DNA of 50,500 nt from Rhodobacter sp. (GTDB taxonomy: Bacteria > Pseudomonadota > Alphaproteobacteria > Rhodobacterales > Rhodobacteraceae): contig JAIYDJ010000077.1 in assembly GCA_027487575.1 (NCBI GenBank), forward strand, positions 1 through 50,500, given 5' to 3'. Positions 1 through 7,262 of this stretch are shown in pieces; the first letter of the stretch is position 1; each line of letters starts with the position of its first letter. The position numbers were made by a program, and so were the translations under genes. The notes beneath the pieces were generated by a model. That model saw only the letters and a program-made list of their open reading frames with translations, had not been told where the DNA came from and did no database searches.

Positions 1-588
1 CTGGGCGGCGGGGTCAACACGCCGGCGGGGGATTTCGACTCTTCGATGCAGATGATGGAAACGGGATTGTTCGACGGCTTCAAGCGTTTGCATGTTGCCG
101 GCCACCCCGAAGGCAACAAGGACATCGACAGGACCGGCGGCGACGCCATCGTGCTGCAGGCGCTGAAGTGGAAGCAGGCATTCGCCGACCGCTCGGATGC
201 CGAGTTTGCCATTGCCACCCAGTTCTGTTTCGAGGCCGATCCGGTGATCGCATGGGTCAACCGCCTGGCCGCCGAGGGCATCCGGATGCCGATCCACATC
301 GGCGTGGCCGGGCCTGCCAAGCTGCAGACGCTGATCAAGTTTGCCATCGCCTGCGGGGTTGGTCCGTCGCTGCGCGTGCTGCAAAAGCGCGCGATGGACG
401 TGACCAAGTTGCTGCTGCCCTACGAGCCGACCGAGGTTGTCGCGGCACTGGCCGCTCACAAGGCGGCCAACCCCGACTTCGGTATCGAACAGGTCCATTT
501 CTTCCCCCTCGGCGGCATCAAGACCAACGCCGCATGGGTCACCGAAAACGGCGGCGCCTCGGGCGTGCCTGCAGCAGCGCAAGGATAA
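1..588 (+). CDS. MetF-like methylenetetrahydrofolate reductase, 3' part
   Basis: The reading frame is open from the first base, so the gene starts outside the window; about 195 C-terminal residues remain. The residues fit the methylenetetrahydrofolate reductase TIM barrel: AGHPEGN and the following DID near the start, an ATQFCF strand in the middle, and VHFFPLGGIKTNAAW near the end. The family interconverts 5,10-methylene- and 5-methyl-tetrahydrofolate with a flavin. Only 4 bases separate it from a methyltetrahydrofolate:corrinoid methyltransferase, so it probably oxidises methyl-THF made by corrinoid-dependent demethylation rather than serving methionine synthesis. The family call is firm from sequence; the direction of the reaction is inferred from neighbours. 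Confidence 0.85.
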   Translation: MGGGVNTPAGDFDSSMQMMETGLFDGFKRLHVAGHPEGNKDIDRTGGDAIVLQALKWKQAFADRSDAEFAIATQFCFEADPVIAWVNRLAAEGIRMPIHIGVAGPAKLQTLIKFAIACGVGPSLRVLQKRAMDVTKLLLPYEPTEVVAALAAHKAANPDFGIEQVHFFPLGGIKTNAAWVTENGGASGVPAAAQG

Positions 589-592
589 TCCC

Positions 593-1579
593 ATGACCCG
601 CACCGTCATCGAATCGAAAACCAAGACCGTCGTGATCGGCTTTGACGAGCCGTTCTGCGTGATCGGCGAGCGCATCAACCCGACGGGCCGCAAGAAGCTG
701 GCAGCCGAGTTGGAGATGGACAACTACGAAACCGTGTTGAAGGACGCGCTGGAACAGGTGGCCTGCGGGGCGATGGTGCTGGACGTCAATTCGGGCGCGG
801 TGTTCACCAACCGCATGGCGACCGACCCGCGTTATGCCGACAACAACTTTGTCGAGCCGCCGCTGATGCGCGAACTGATCCTGCGCATTCAGGCGGTTGT
901 CGATGTTCCCCTGTGCATCGACTCCTCGGTCCCCGGCGCGCTGGAGGCCGGGCTGATGGCCTGCGAAGGCCGCCCCCTGCTGAACTCGGTCACGGGCGAG
1001 GAAGAGCGGCTGGAACTGGTTCTGCCGCTGGTCAAGAAATACAACGTGCCGGTCGTGGCGATCTCGAACGACGACACCGGCATTTCGCAGGACCCCGACG
1101 TGCGGTTCGCGGTGGCCAAGAAGATCGTCGAACGCGCGGCAGATCACGGCATCCCGGCGCATGACATCGTCGTTGATCCGCTGGTGATGCCGATCGGTGC
1201 GATGGCCACGGCGGGGCATCAGGTGTTCACGCTGGTGCGGCGTCTGCGCGACGAGTTGGGCGTCAACACCACCTGTGGTGCCTCCAACATCAGCTTCGGC
1301 CTGCCGCACCGCCACGGCATCAACGCGGCCTTCCTGCCGATGGCCATCGGCGCGGGCATGACATCCGCGATCATGAACCCGGTACGCCAAGTCGAGATGG
1401 AGGCGATCCGCGCCGCCAACTTCCTGATGAACCACGACGCCAATGGCACCGACTGGATCCGCTTTACGCGCGTGCTGGACGCGGTCGAGGAAGGGCAGAC
1501 CTTTTCGGAGGCGTCCGTCTCTGTGGCGCAGGCTTCGCGTGGGCGTTCGGGTGGGCGGGCCGGGCGGTCGCGCGGCTGA
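593..1579 (+). CDS. methyltetrahydrofolate:corrinoid methyltransferase
   Basis: A 328-residue protein with a pterin-binding (dihydropteroate synthase-like) TIM barrel, as in the MtrH/AcsE/MetH methyltransferase group. Visible features are the N-terminal GERINPTGRKKL, the VLDVNSGA strand, the CIDSSVP strand around residue 105, and TCGASNISFGLPHRH around residue 225. Family members move a methyl group between a corrinoid protein and tetrahydrofolate. The start at 593 gives the usual N-terminus; the open frame runs further upstream but there it overlaps the MetF-like gene. The stop overlaps the next start (TGATG), indicating translational coupling. The last 25 residues are Arg/Gly/Ser-rich and probably a disordered tail. 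The methyl donor is unknown because the substrate methyltransferase is not in the window. Confidence 0.88.
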   Translation: MTRTVIESKTKTVVIGFDEPFCVIGERINPTGRKKLAAELEMDNYETVLKDALEQVACGAMVLDVNSGAVFTNRMATDPRYADNNFVEPPLMRELILRIQAVVDVPLCIDSSVPGALEAGLMACEGRPLLNSVTGEEERLELVLPLVKKYNVPVVAISNDDTGISQDPDVRFAVAKKIVERAADHGIPAHDIVVDPLVMPIGAMATAGHQVFTLVRRLRDELGVNTTCGASNISFGLPHRHGINAAFLPMAIGAGMTSAIMNPVRQVEMEAIRAANFLMNHDANGTDWIRFTRVLDAVEEGQTFSEASVSVAQASRGRSGGRAGRSRG

Positions 1580-1995
1580 TGAAGGCGTTTGGCATCGATG
1601 CAGCCGACCGGCCCGTCGAGGGATGGGCCGATCCTGCCCGCGGGTCGATCCGCTGGCAGACGCTGATCTCGCGCGGGCTGACCGACAGCGCCGGGATGGT
1701 CTGCGGCATCGCGCTTCTGGCAGAGGGTGAGGATTTCACCGCCCACCACCACGCACAGGCCGAAATCTATTTCGGTCTGGAGGGCAGCGGCACCGTGATG
1801 ATCGACGGCGTGGCGCACCGCATCGCGCCGGGCGTTGCGTTGTTCATCCCGTCCCATGCGGTGCATGCTGTGCCCCCGGTCAGTGAACCGCTGCGGTTTT
1901 TCTACGTCTTCGCGACCGACAGCTTTGACGACGTCACCTATCATTGGCCCGATGCTTCCCCCCTGCCCTTGCCAATCCCTGACCGCGCCATATGA
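1579..1995 (+). CDS. small cupin-domain protein
   Basis: A 138-residue single-domain cupin. Motif 1 is visible around residues 50-70 (HHHAQAEIYFGLEG, giving the two His and one Glu metal ligands), and motif 2 around residues 85-97 (PGVALFIPSHAVHAV, with the third His). Such proteins bind a divalent metal in a beta-barrel. The gene overlaps the methyltransferase stop by one base and sits 45 bases before the corrinoid reactivator, so it belongs to this C1 operon. It might be a small hydrolase, lyase, isomerase or sensor acting on the methylated substrate. Small cupins also include DMSP lyases such as DddW, but nothing here proves that activity. Confidence 0.75.
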   Translation: MKAFGIDAADRPVEGWADPARGSIRWQTLISRGLTDSAGMVCGIALLAEGEDFTAHHHAQAEIYFGLEGSGTVMIDGVAHRIAPGVALFIPSHAVHAVPPVSEPLRFFYVFATDSFDDVTYHWPDASPLPLPIPDRAI

Positions 1996-2040
1996 CCCTT
2001 TCGACTGCCGCCTGCCGCGCCCCATCAAAGGACTGCCCCC

Positions 2041-4077
2041 GTGACCGATGACGCACTCGTGATCTTTACCCCCTCGGGCAAGCGGGGCCGGTTCCCGCAC
2101 GGGACGCCGATCCTGACGGCGGCACGGCAGTTGGGGGTCGATCTCGATTCGGTCTGCGGCGGGCGGGGCATCTGTTCGAAATGCCAGATCAGCCCGGGCT
2201 ACGGCGAGTTTTCCAAGCATGGCGTCACGGTGCATGCGGATGCCCTGACCGAATGGAACGCGGTCGAGGAACGCTACAAATCCAAGCGTGGCATGCTGGA
2301 TGGCCGCCGTCTGGGCTGTCAGGCCAAGGTCATGGGCGATGTCGTCATCGACGTGCCGCCCGAATCCCAGGTCCACAAGCAGGTGATCCGCAAGTCGGCC
2401 ACGATGCGCGACATGGTGATGGACCCGGCCACCCGGCTTTTGTACGTCGAGGTCGCCGAACCCGACATGCACGAACCCTCGGGCGATTTCGAGCGTCTGG
2501 CACAGGCGCTGGAGGCACAATGGCAGGTCAAGGGCGTACGTGCCGACCTCGCCATCCTGCGCCGGTTGCAGACGACCCTGCGCAAGGGGGAATGGTCGGT
2601 TACCGTGGCGCTGCACAAGGGCAACCACGACGAAGCCCCGCGCATCCTCGACATCTGGCCCGGCTTTCATGAAGGGCATCTTTACGGCCTCGCCATCGAT
2701 CTTGGATCGACCACCATCGCGGCGCATCTGTGCGATCTGTCGGACGGCAAGGTTCTGGCCTCATCAGGCCTGATGAACCCGCAGATCCGGTTCGGCGAAG
2801 ACCTGATGAGCCGGGTCAGCTATGCGATGATGAACCCCGGCGGCGATGTGGAAATGACCCGCTCGGTGCGCGAGGCGATCAATGCACTGGCGGCCTCGAT
2901 TGCCGCCGAGGCGGGGGTCGAGGCTACCGCGATCTATGAAGCCGTGTTTGTCTGCAACCCGGTCATGCACCACCTGCTGCTGGGGATCGACCCTGTCGAA
3001 CTGGGACAGGCCCCGTTTGCGCTGGCCCATTCCGCAAGCCTGTCACTGGACGCCCGCGATCTGGACCTGACCAACCTCAACCGGGCGGCGCGCGTCTATG
3101 TGCTGCCCTGCATCGCGGGGCATGTGGGGGCGGATTGCGCCGCCGTGGCCCTGTCGGAGGAACCCGGCAAGTCAAAGGACATGGTGCTGATCGTCGATGT
3201 CGGCACAAATGCCGAACTGCTGCTGGGCAACGAGACCCGCGTGCTCGCCTGTTCTTCTCCCACCGGCCCCGCCTTCGAAGGGGCGCAGATCAGCAGCGGT
3301 CAGCGTGCGGCCCCCGGTGCCATCGAACGGGTGGAAATCGACCCGGCGACCAAGGAGCCGCGCTTCAAGGTGATCGGGTCGGACCTGTGGTCCACCGATC
3401 CGGGCTTTGTCGCCGCCACCGCGACCAGCGGCATCACCGGCATCTGCGGGTCGGGCATCATCGAGGCGGTGGCCGAAATGCGCCTGGCCGGTCTGGTCGA
3501 TCCGGGCGGGTTGGTCGGGTCTGCCGAACAGACAGGCACGGCCCGGATGATTCAGGAAGGTCGGGTGCATGGCTACCTTCTGCACGACGGCAGCGCCGAG
3601 GGCGGGCCCCGGATTCTGGTGACCCAGGGCGACATCCGTGCGATCCAGCTTGCGAAATCGGCGCTTTACGCGGGCGCGCGGCTGCTGATGGACGAAATGG
3701 GCATCGACAATGTGGACCGCGTCACGCTGGCCGGGGCCTTTGGCGCGCATATCAGCCCGAAACACGCGATGGTGCTGGGGATGATCCCGGACGCGCCGCT
3801 GGATCATGTCACCAGTGCGGGCAACGCGGCGGGCACAGGCGCTCGCATTGCGCTGTGTTCAGTCGCCGCGCGCAATCAGATCGAGGAAACCGTCCACCAC
3901 ATCCACAAGGTGGAAACGGCGATCGAGCCGCGCTTTCAGGAACATTTCGTCAATGCCAACGCCATCCCGCATGCGACCGACCCGTTTCCAAACCTGCTGA
4001 GCATCGTCACCCTGCCAGATGTCAGCTTCAACACCTCGGGCTCCGGTGGCACGGGGGGGCGGCGGCGCAGGGGTTGA
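2041..4077 (+). CDS. ferredoxin/ASKHA corrinoid-activating protein (RamA/RACo type, DUF4445)
   Basis: A 678-residue protein with a GTG start directly after an intergenic gap of 45 bases. The N-terminus is a plant-type [2Fe-2S] ferredoxin domain: Cys39, Cys45 and Cys48 in CGGRGICSKC, and the fourth ligand Cys93 in LGCQAK. After about residue 215 comes an ASKHA ATPase fold (AIDLGSTTIAAHL, then IVDVGTNAEL near residue 385 and GAFGAH near residue 565). Proteins of this architecture use ATP to reduce accidentally oxidised Co(II) corrinoid back to Co(I). Its position last in the operon fits a repair factor for the upstream corrinoid methyltransferase system. The C-terminal tail is Gly/Arg-rich. Confidence 0.88.
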   Translation: MTDDALVIFTPSGKRGRFPHGTPILTAARQLGVDLDSVCGGRGICSKCQISPGYGEFSKHGVTVHADALTEWNAVEERYKSKRGMLDGRRLGCQAKVMGDVVIDVPPESQVHKQVIRKSATMRDMVMDPATRLLYVEVAEPDMHEPSGDFERLAQALEAQWQVKGVRADLAILRRLQTTLRKGEWSVTVALHKGNHDEAPRILDIWPGFHEGHLYGLAIDLGSTTIAAHLCDLSDGKVLASSGLMNPQIRFGEDLMSRVSYAMMNPGGDVEMTRSVREAINALAASIAAEAGVEATAIYEAVFVCNPVMHHLLLGIDPVELGQAPFALAHSASLSLDARDLDLTNLNRAARVYVLPCIAGHVGADCAAVALSEEPGKSKDMVLIVDVGTNAELLLGNETRVLACSSPTGPAFEGAQISSGQRAAPGAIERVEIDPATKEPRFKVIGSDLWSTDPGFVAATATSGITGICGSGIIEAVAEMRLAGLVDPGGLVGSAEQTGTARMIQEGRVHGYLLHDGSAEGGPRILVTQGDIRAIQLAKSALYAGARLLMDEMGIDNVDRVTLAGAFGAHISPKHAMVLGMIPDAPLDHVTSAGNAAGTGARIALCSVAARNQIEETVHHIHKVETAIEPRFQEHFVNANAIPHATDPFPNLLSIVTLPDVSFNTSGSGGTGGRRRRG

Positions 4078-4107
4078 CAGGCGGCACCCCGGCTGCAACT
4101 CAAAGGC

Positions 4108-4647
4108 ATGGAACAGGACCCCGTCGCCCTTCTGCTTGCGCGTGTCGCCGACCGGGATCGCGCGGCGTTCCGCGCGCTTTATGCGGCAACCTCTTCGAAA
4201 CTAATGGGTGTGCTGCTGCGTATGCTCCATGATCGGGCCGAAGCAGAGGATGCCGTGCAGGAAGTCTACACCAGATTGTGGCTCAGGGCCGGGCAGTACG
4301 ATCCCGCCAAGGGCCGGGGCATGACCTGGATGATCGCCGTCGCCCGCAACCTGGCGCTGGACCGTCTGCGCCGCCGCCCCGAAGAACAGGCCGACGAAGG
4401 CGCTGCCGAGGCGATCGTGGATCAGACGCCTACCGCCGAACGCCGCCTGATCGCCAAGGGAGAGGTCGGCCGGGTGACGGATTGCCTTGACCGGCTGGAA
4501 CCGGACCGGGCCGATGCGGTGCGCGGGGCCTATCTGTCAGGACTGAGCTATATCGACCTTGCCGCGCGTCACAATGTGCCCTTGAACACCATGCGCACCT
4601 GGCTGCGCCGCAGCCTGAACAGCCTCAGGGAGTGTCTGGACCAATGA
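4108..4647 (+). CDS. sigK: ECF RNA polymerase sigma factor, SigK-like
   Basis: A 179-residue sigma-70 family protein of the extracytoplasmic-function type. Region 2 spans roughly residues 10-85 (FRALYAATSSKLMGVLLRML, AEDAVQEVYTRLW, MTWMIAVARNLALDRLRRR) and region 4 roughly residues 115-175 (LSGLSYIDLAARHNVP and an NTMRTWLRRSLNSLRE recognition helix). Its stop overlaps the start of the RskA-like anti-sigma gene in an ATGA, so sigma and antagonist are probably made in balance. It starts 30 bases after the corrinoid activator stop, on the same strand. No clear autoregulatory promoter could be read in that short gap. Assignment to the SigK group rests on the RskA-type partner and fasciclin neighbour. 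Confidence 0.88.
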   Translation: MEQDPVALLLARVADRDRAAFRALYAATSSKLMGVLLRMLHDRAEAEDAVQEVYTRLWLRAGQYDPAKGRGMTWMIAVARNLALDRLRRRPEEQADEGAAEAIVDQTPTAERRLIAKGEVGRVTDCLDRLEPDRADAVRGAYLSGLSYIDLAARHNVPLNTMRTWLRRSLNSLRECLDQ

Positions 4648-5279
4648 CCCCCGCAGGCACTCCCCTGTCCGAAGACGACGATCTGCTGGCCGCGGAGTAT
4701 GTGCTGGGCGTTCTGGACGCGCAGAGCCGCGCCATGGTCGAGGCGCGGCTGAAGCGGGACACGGCGCTGGCCGAGGTCGTGACCGATTGGGAATACCGGC
4801 TGGGCGGGCTGAACGACGATTTCGCATCGGTCCCCGCCCCCGACCTGATGCCCGCCATCGAGGCGCGCCTGTTCCCGCAATACCCGCGCCCGCGCCCCAC
4901 CTGGTTCGGCTTTGCCGCAGGGGCCGCTCTGGCAGCGTCCTTGGCGCTGGCGGTGATCGTCATGATGCCGCCCGCCACGGTTCCCGTCCTGACCACGCTG
5001 GCCACCGCCGATCTGGCTTATGAGGTGCGGTCGGACGGCGAGGTGCTGCAGGTGATCCGGGTGACGGGCGACGCCGCGCCCGAGGGTCAGGTCCATGAAT
5101 TGTGGGCGATCGCGCCGGGGGCCGCGCCCGTATCGCTCGGCCTGCTGGCCGACGCGCCACTGGAAGTGCGCTACCCCACACCGCCGCCCGGCTGGACACT
5201 GGCCGTGTCGGTTGAACCGGCGGGTGGATCGCCGACGGGGGCCCCGACCGGCCCGGTCATCCTGGCACAGGAACTTTAA
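4644..5279 (+). CDS. rskA: anti-sigma-K factor, RskA family
   Basis: A 211-residue inner-membrane protein. Residues 1-55 look like an anti-sigma domain (LLAAEYVLGVLDAQSRAMVEARL, then VTDWEYRLGGLND). A single membrane helix lies around residues 88-110 (FAAGAALAASLALAVIVMM). The periplasmic part carries the RskA signature (HELWAIAPGAAPVSLGLL, residues about 152-169). The predicted role is to hold the ECF sigma factor at the membrane until proteolysis releases it. The ATG at 4644 overlaps the sigma stop (ATGA). A GTG at 4632 is possible but would lengthen the overlap. The order sigma, anti-sigma, fasciclin recalls SigK-RskA-MPT70/83 in Mycobacterium. Confidence 0.87.
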   Translation: MTPAGTPLSEDDDLLAAEYVLGVLDAQSRAMVEARLKRDTALAEVVTDWEYRLGGLNDDFASVPAPDLMPAIEARLFPQYPRPRPTWFGFAAGAALAASLALAVIVMMPPATVPVLTTLATADLAYEVRSDGEVLQVIRVTGDAAPEGQVHELWAIAPGAAPVSLGLLADAPLEVRYPTPPPGWTLAVSVEPAGGSPTGAPTGPVILAQEL

Positions 5280-5324
5280 ACCTGTTCACGGCTGCGTGAG
5301 GGGCGGCGGAAACACATGCGCCGC

Positions 5325-5353
5325 TGAAACTTCCGGAAATTCCGCTTCGTAGC
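5325..5353 (+). promoter_or_regulatory. candidate ECF sigma promoter of the fasciclin gene
   Basis: TGAAAC at 5325-5330 is followed after 17 bases by CGTAGC at 5348-5353. This is the classic ECF layout: an AAC-containing -35 element and a CGT-containing -10 element. It would give a leader of roughly 45 bases before the ATG at 5405. The adjacent SigK-like factor is the natural candidate to use it. The call is from eye inspection only. Confidence 0.5.
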
Positions 5354-5404
5354 TTCTGCGTGAGGCGGGATGGACCCGCCCTCCAACCACCGGGAGCTTT
5401 TCTC

Positions 5405-5959
5405 ATGAAACTTCGTATGACCGTCGCGATCCTTGCCCTGTCCACCGTCACCGCCTTCGCCGAAAGCCACGGTGCGAATCCGATGGTGGGGGGCGCCGAA
5501 ATGCTCGACACCCGCAACATCGTCGAAAATGCGGTGAATTCCGCCGACCACACAACGCTGGTCGCCGCCGTGCAGGCAGCCGGTCTGGTCGAAACGCTGC
5601 AGGGTGAAGGCCCGTTCACCGTGTTCGCGCCGACCAACGCCGCCTTCGAAAAGCTGCCCGCAGGCACGGTGGAAACGCTGGTGATGCCGGAAAACAAGGA
5701 AACGCTGACCAAGATCCTGACCTGCCACGTTGTGGCGGCCAGCGCCATGTCGGATGCCATCGGCCAGATGATCGCCGATGACAACGGCACCCACCCGGTT
5801 GCGACGGTGGGCGGCTGCACGCTGAACGCCAAGATGGACGGCGACAAGATCACCCTGACGGACGAGATGGGCAACGTGGCCACCGTGACCATCGCCGACG
5901 TCAAGCAGTCGAACGGCGTGATCCACGTCATCGACACTGTGATGCTGCCCAAGATGTGA
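5405..5959 (+). CDS. secreted fasciclin-domain protein
   Basis: A 184-residue protein with a Sec signal peptide of about 19 residues (MKLRMTVAILALSTVTAFA, cut before ES). A single fasciclin (FAS1) domain follows: the H1 box is in GPFTVFAPTNAAFEKLP and the H2-like end is in VIHVIDTVMLP. FAS1 proteins are exported or surface adhesion-type domains; the precise ligand is unknown. I chose the ATG at 5405 because it begins the signal peptide and follows GGGAG, although an upstream ATG at 5360 is in frame. The gene lies 125 bases after the anti-sigma factor and has its own candidate ECF promoter. In Mycobacterium tuberculosis the SigK/RskA pair controls fasciclin proteins MPT70 and MPT83, so it is a likely regulon member. 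Confidence 0.87.
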   Translation: MKLRMTVAILALSTVTAFAESHGANPMVGGAEMLDTRNIVENAVNSADHTTLVAAVQAAGLVETLQGEGPFTVFAPTNAAFEKLPAGTVETLVMPENKETLTKILTCHVVAASAMSDAIGQMIADDNGTHPVATVGGCTLNAKMDGDKITLTDEMGNVATVTIADVKQSNGVIHVIDTVMLPKM

Positions 5960-5967
5960 TCCGGATC

Positions 5968-6015
5968 GTCGCACGGTCGGCCCGGCGCGGTCACCGCCGC
6001 GGCTGATCGTGCGAT
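5968..6015. repeat. imperfect inverted repeat after the fasciclin gene
   Basis: The arms are 5968-5982 (GTCGCACGGTCGGCC) and 6001-6015 (GGCTGATCGTGCGAT); 12 of 15 positions can pair. It is the first of three stem-loops in a row between the fasciclin gene and tRNA-Gly. Confidence 0.5.
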
Positions 6016-6020
6016 GACGT

Positions 6021-6063
6021 CCTGCATCCGGCTTTAGCCCGTCCCCAAGGGGCCGGGTGCAGG
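6021..6063. repeat. 12-base inverted repeat, stem-loop
   Basis: CCTGCATCCGGC (6021-6032) pairs with GCCGGGTGCAGG (6052-6063) at 11 of 12 positions. A second small stem (CCCC-AA-GGGG) lies inside the loop. It stands directly before the terminator at 6067. Confidence 0.5.
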
Positions 6064-6066
6064 TCG

Positions 6067-6093
6067 CCCCCCGAAGCTGGCTTCGGGGGGTTA
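6067..6093 (+). terminator. strong stem-loop terminator
   Basis: CCCCCCGAAGC (6067-6077) and GCTTCGGGGGG (6080-6090) are perfect complements, followed by TTATT. This probably ends the fasciclin transcript and insulates the tRNA-Gly gene. The T-run is short, so termination may be only partly intrinsic. Confidence 0.7.
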
Positions 6094-6150
6094 TTGCGGC
6101 CCCTGCCCGCTTGACGCGCCGCGGCCCTTGGCTTAGGTCTGCGCGGCGAT

Positions 6151-6224
6151 GCGGGTGTAGCTCAATGGCAGAGCAGCAGCTTCCCAAGCTGAATACGAGG
6201 GTTCGATTCCCTTCACCCGCTCCA
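6151..6224 (+). tRNA. tRNA-Gly (anticodon CCC)
   Basis: A full 74-base cloverleaf with encoded CCA. The acceptor stem is GCGGGTG/CACCCGC, the D-loop region is TAGCTCAATGGCAGAGC, and the T arm is GAGGG-TTCGATT-CCCTT. The anticodon loop TTCCCAA gives anticodon CCC, which reads GGG codons. The body and discriminator T73 fit tRNA-Gly. Confidence 0.93.
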
Positions 6225-6285
6225 TCCCTTTCCCTTGCGTCCACCTTGCGTTAGCACGCGGGGACCCACAGGAAAGGAATTCTTC

Positions 6286-6639
6286 ATGACCACTGAAATC
6301 ACCCGCATCGGCACCGGACCCCGGATGTCCGAGGCGTCGATCTACAACGGCATCGTCTGGGTCGCAGGCCAGGTCGGCAATCCCGATGACTCCGTCACCG
6401 AACAGACAAAGACCTGTCTGGCCGAGGTGGACCGCATTCTGGCCGCGGCAGGCACCGACAAGACCCGCATCCTTTCGGCGCAGATCTGGCTGGCCGACAT
6501 GGCCGATTTCCCCGCGATGAACGCGGTCTGGGATGCCTGGGTGCCGCAGGGCAACACTCCGGCCCGCGCGACCGGCGAGGCGAAACTGGCCGCTCCCGCC
6601 TATCGGGTCGAGGTGATCGTCACCGCCGCCCTGCGCTGA
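6286..6639 (+). CDS. RidA/YjgF family protein
   Basis: A 117-residue single-domain RidA-family protein (YjgF/YER057c/UK114). Typical strands are visible: YNGIVWVAGQVG near residue 20, ILAAAGTDKTRILSAQIWLAD in the middle, and TPARATGEAKLAAPAYRVEVIVTA at the end, with the conserved Arg in PARA. True RidA deaminates reactive enamine/imine intermediates from PLP enzymes; several subgroups have unknown roles. The ATG at 6286 follows the purine-rich GGAAAGGAATTC. It stands alone, convergent with msrB only 5 bases away. Confidence 0.88.
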   Translation: MTTEITRIGTGPRMSEASIYNGIVWVAGQVGNPDDSVTEQTKTCLAEVDRILAAAGTDKTRILSAQIWLADMADFPAMNAVWDAWVPQGNTPARATGEAKLAAPAYRVEVIVTAALR

Positions 6640-6644
6640 TCGGG

Positions 6645-7100
6645 TCAGGCGGGCCGGAACAGCATCGCGACGCCGTTCATGCAATAGCGCAGGCCTGTCG
6701 GCTCCGGCCCGTCTTCGAACACGTGGCCCAGATGTCCGCCACAACGGCGGCAATGCACCTCGGTCCGGCTGCCGAACAGGCCCGGATCGGGTTTTGTGGC
6801 CACGGCATTCGGTAGCGGCTGCCAGAACGATGGCCAGCCGGTGCCGCTGTCGTATTTGTGCTGCGATGAAAACAGCGACAACTCGCATCCGGCACAGACA
6901 AAGGTGCCGGCCCGCTTTTCGCCGTCCAGCGGGCTGGACCCGGCGCGTTCGGTGTCTTCCTGCCGCAGCACGGCGTACTGTTGCGGCGTCAGCCGCGCGC
7001 GCCATTCGTCATCGGTCAGCGTGATTTCAAAATTCTGGGCGCGGGCCGGGCGCGCCAGGGTCAGTGCGGCGGTCGAGACAAGGAAGGTTCTGCGGTTCAT
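6645..7100 (-). CDS. msrB: exported peptide-methionine (R)-S-oxide reductase MsrB
   Basis: A 151-residue MsrB. The N-terminus has a twin-arginine motif in [21 protein letters not shown], followed by an Ala-x-Ala cleavage site, so the enzyme is probably exported folded to the periplasm. The zinc ligands are in FVCAGCEL and HCRRCGG; the catalytic cysteine is in [20 protein letters not shown] is the substrate-pocket segment. It repairs methionine-R-sulfoxide in proteins. The open frame continues far upstream, but the ATG at 7100 is the one that creates the export signal, and GGAGAACTCCG lies just before it. Confidence 0.92.
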   Translation of the reverse strand: MNRRTFLVSTAALTLARPARAQNFEITLTDDEWRARLTPQQYAVLRQEDTERAGSSPLDGEKRAGTFVCAGCELSLFSSQHKYDSGTGWPSFWQPLPNAVATKPDPGLFGSRTEVHCRRCGGHLGHVFEDGPEPTGLRYCMNGVAMLFRPA

Positions 7101-7262
7101 CGGAGTTCTCCTGCTGGGGATGATCTGGGTACGAAGCAACCCAGGCACAAGTTTCACCGGCCGCCGAGTTCGGCCCTTCCCCTTGCAGCCCCCGGCGATA
7201 TGTTCCACTACTCGGGTCGGAACCGCGGGCCGTTTGCCTGCAACTGCACATGGGCCGCGACA

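Noticed and set aside
539..1435. Long antisense ORF opposite the corrinoid methyltransferase
   Set aside because: Many such frames are open in high-GC DNA; the translation is His/Arg/Asp-rich without a family signature, while the other strand has a clear gene.
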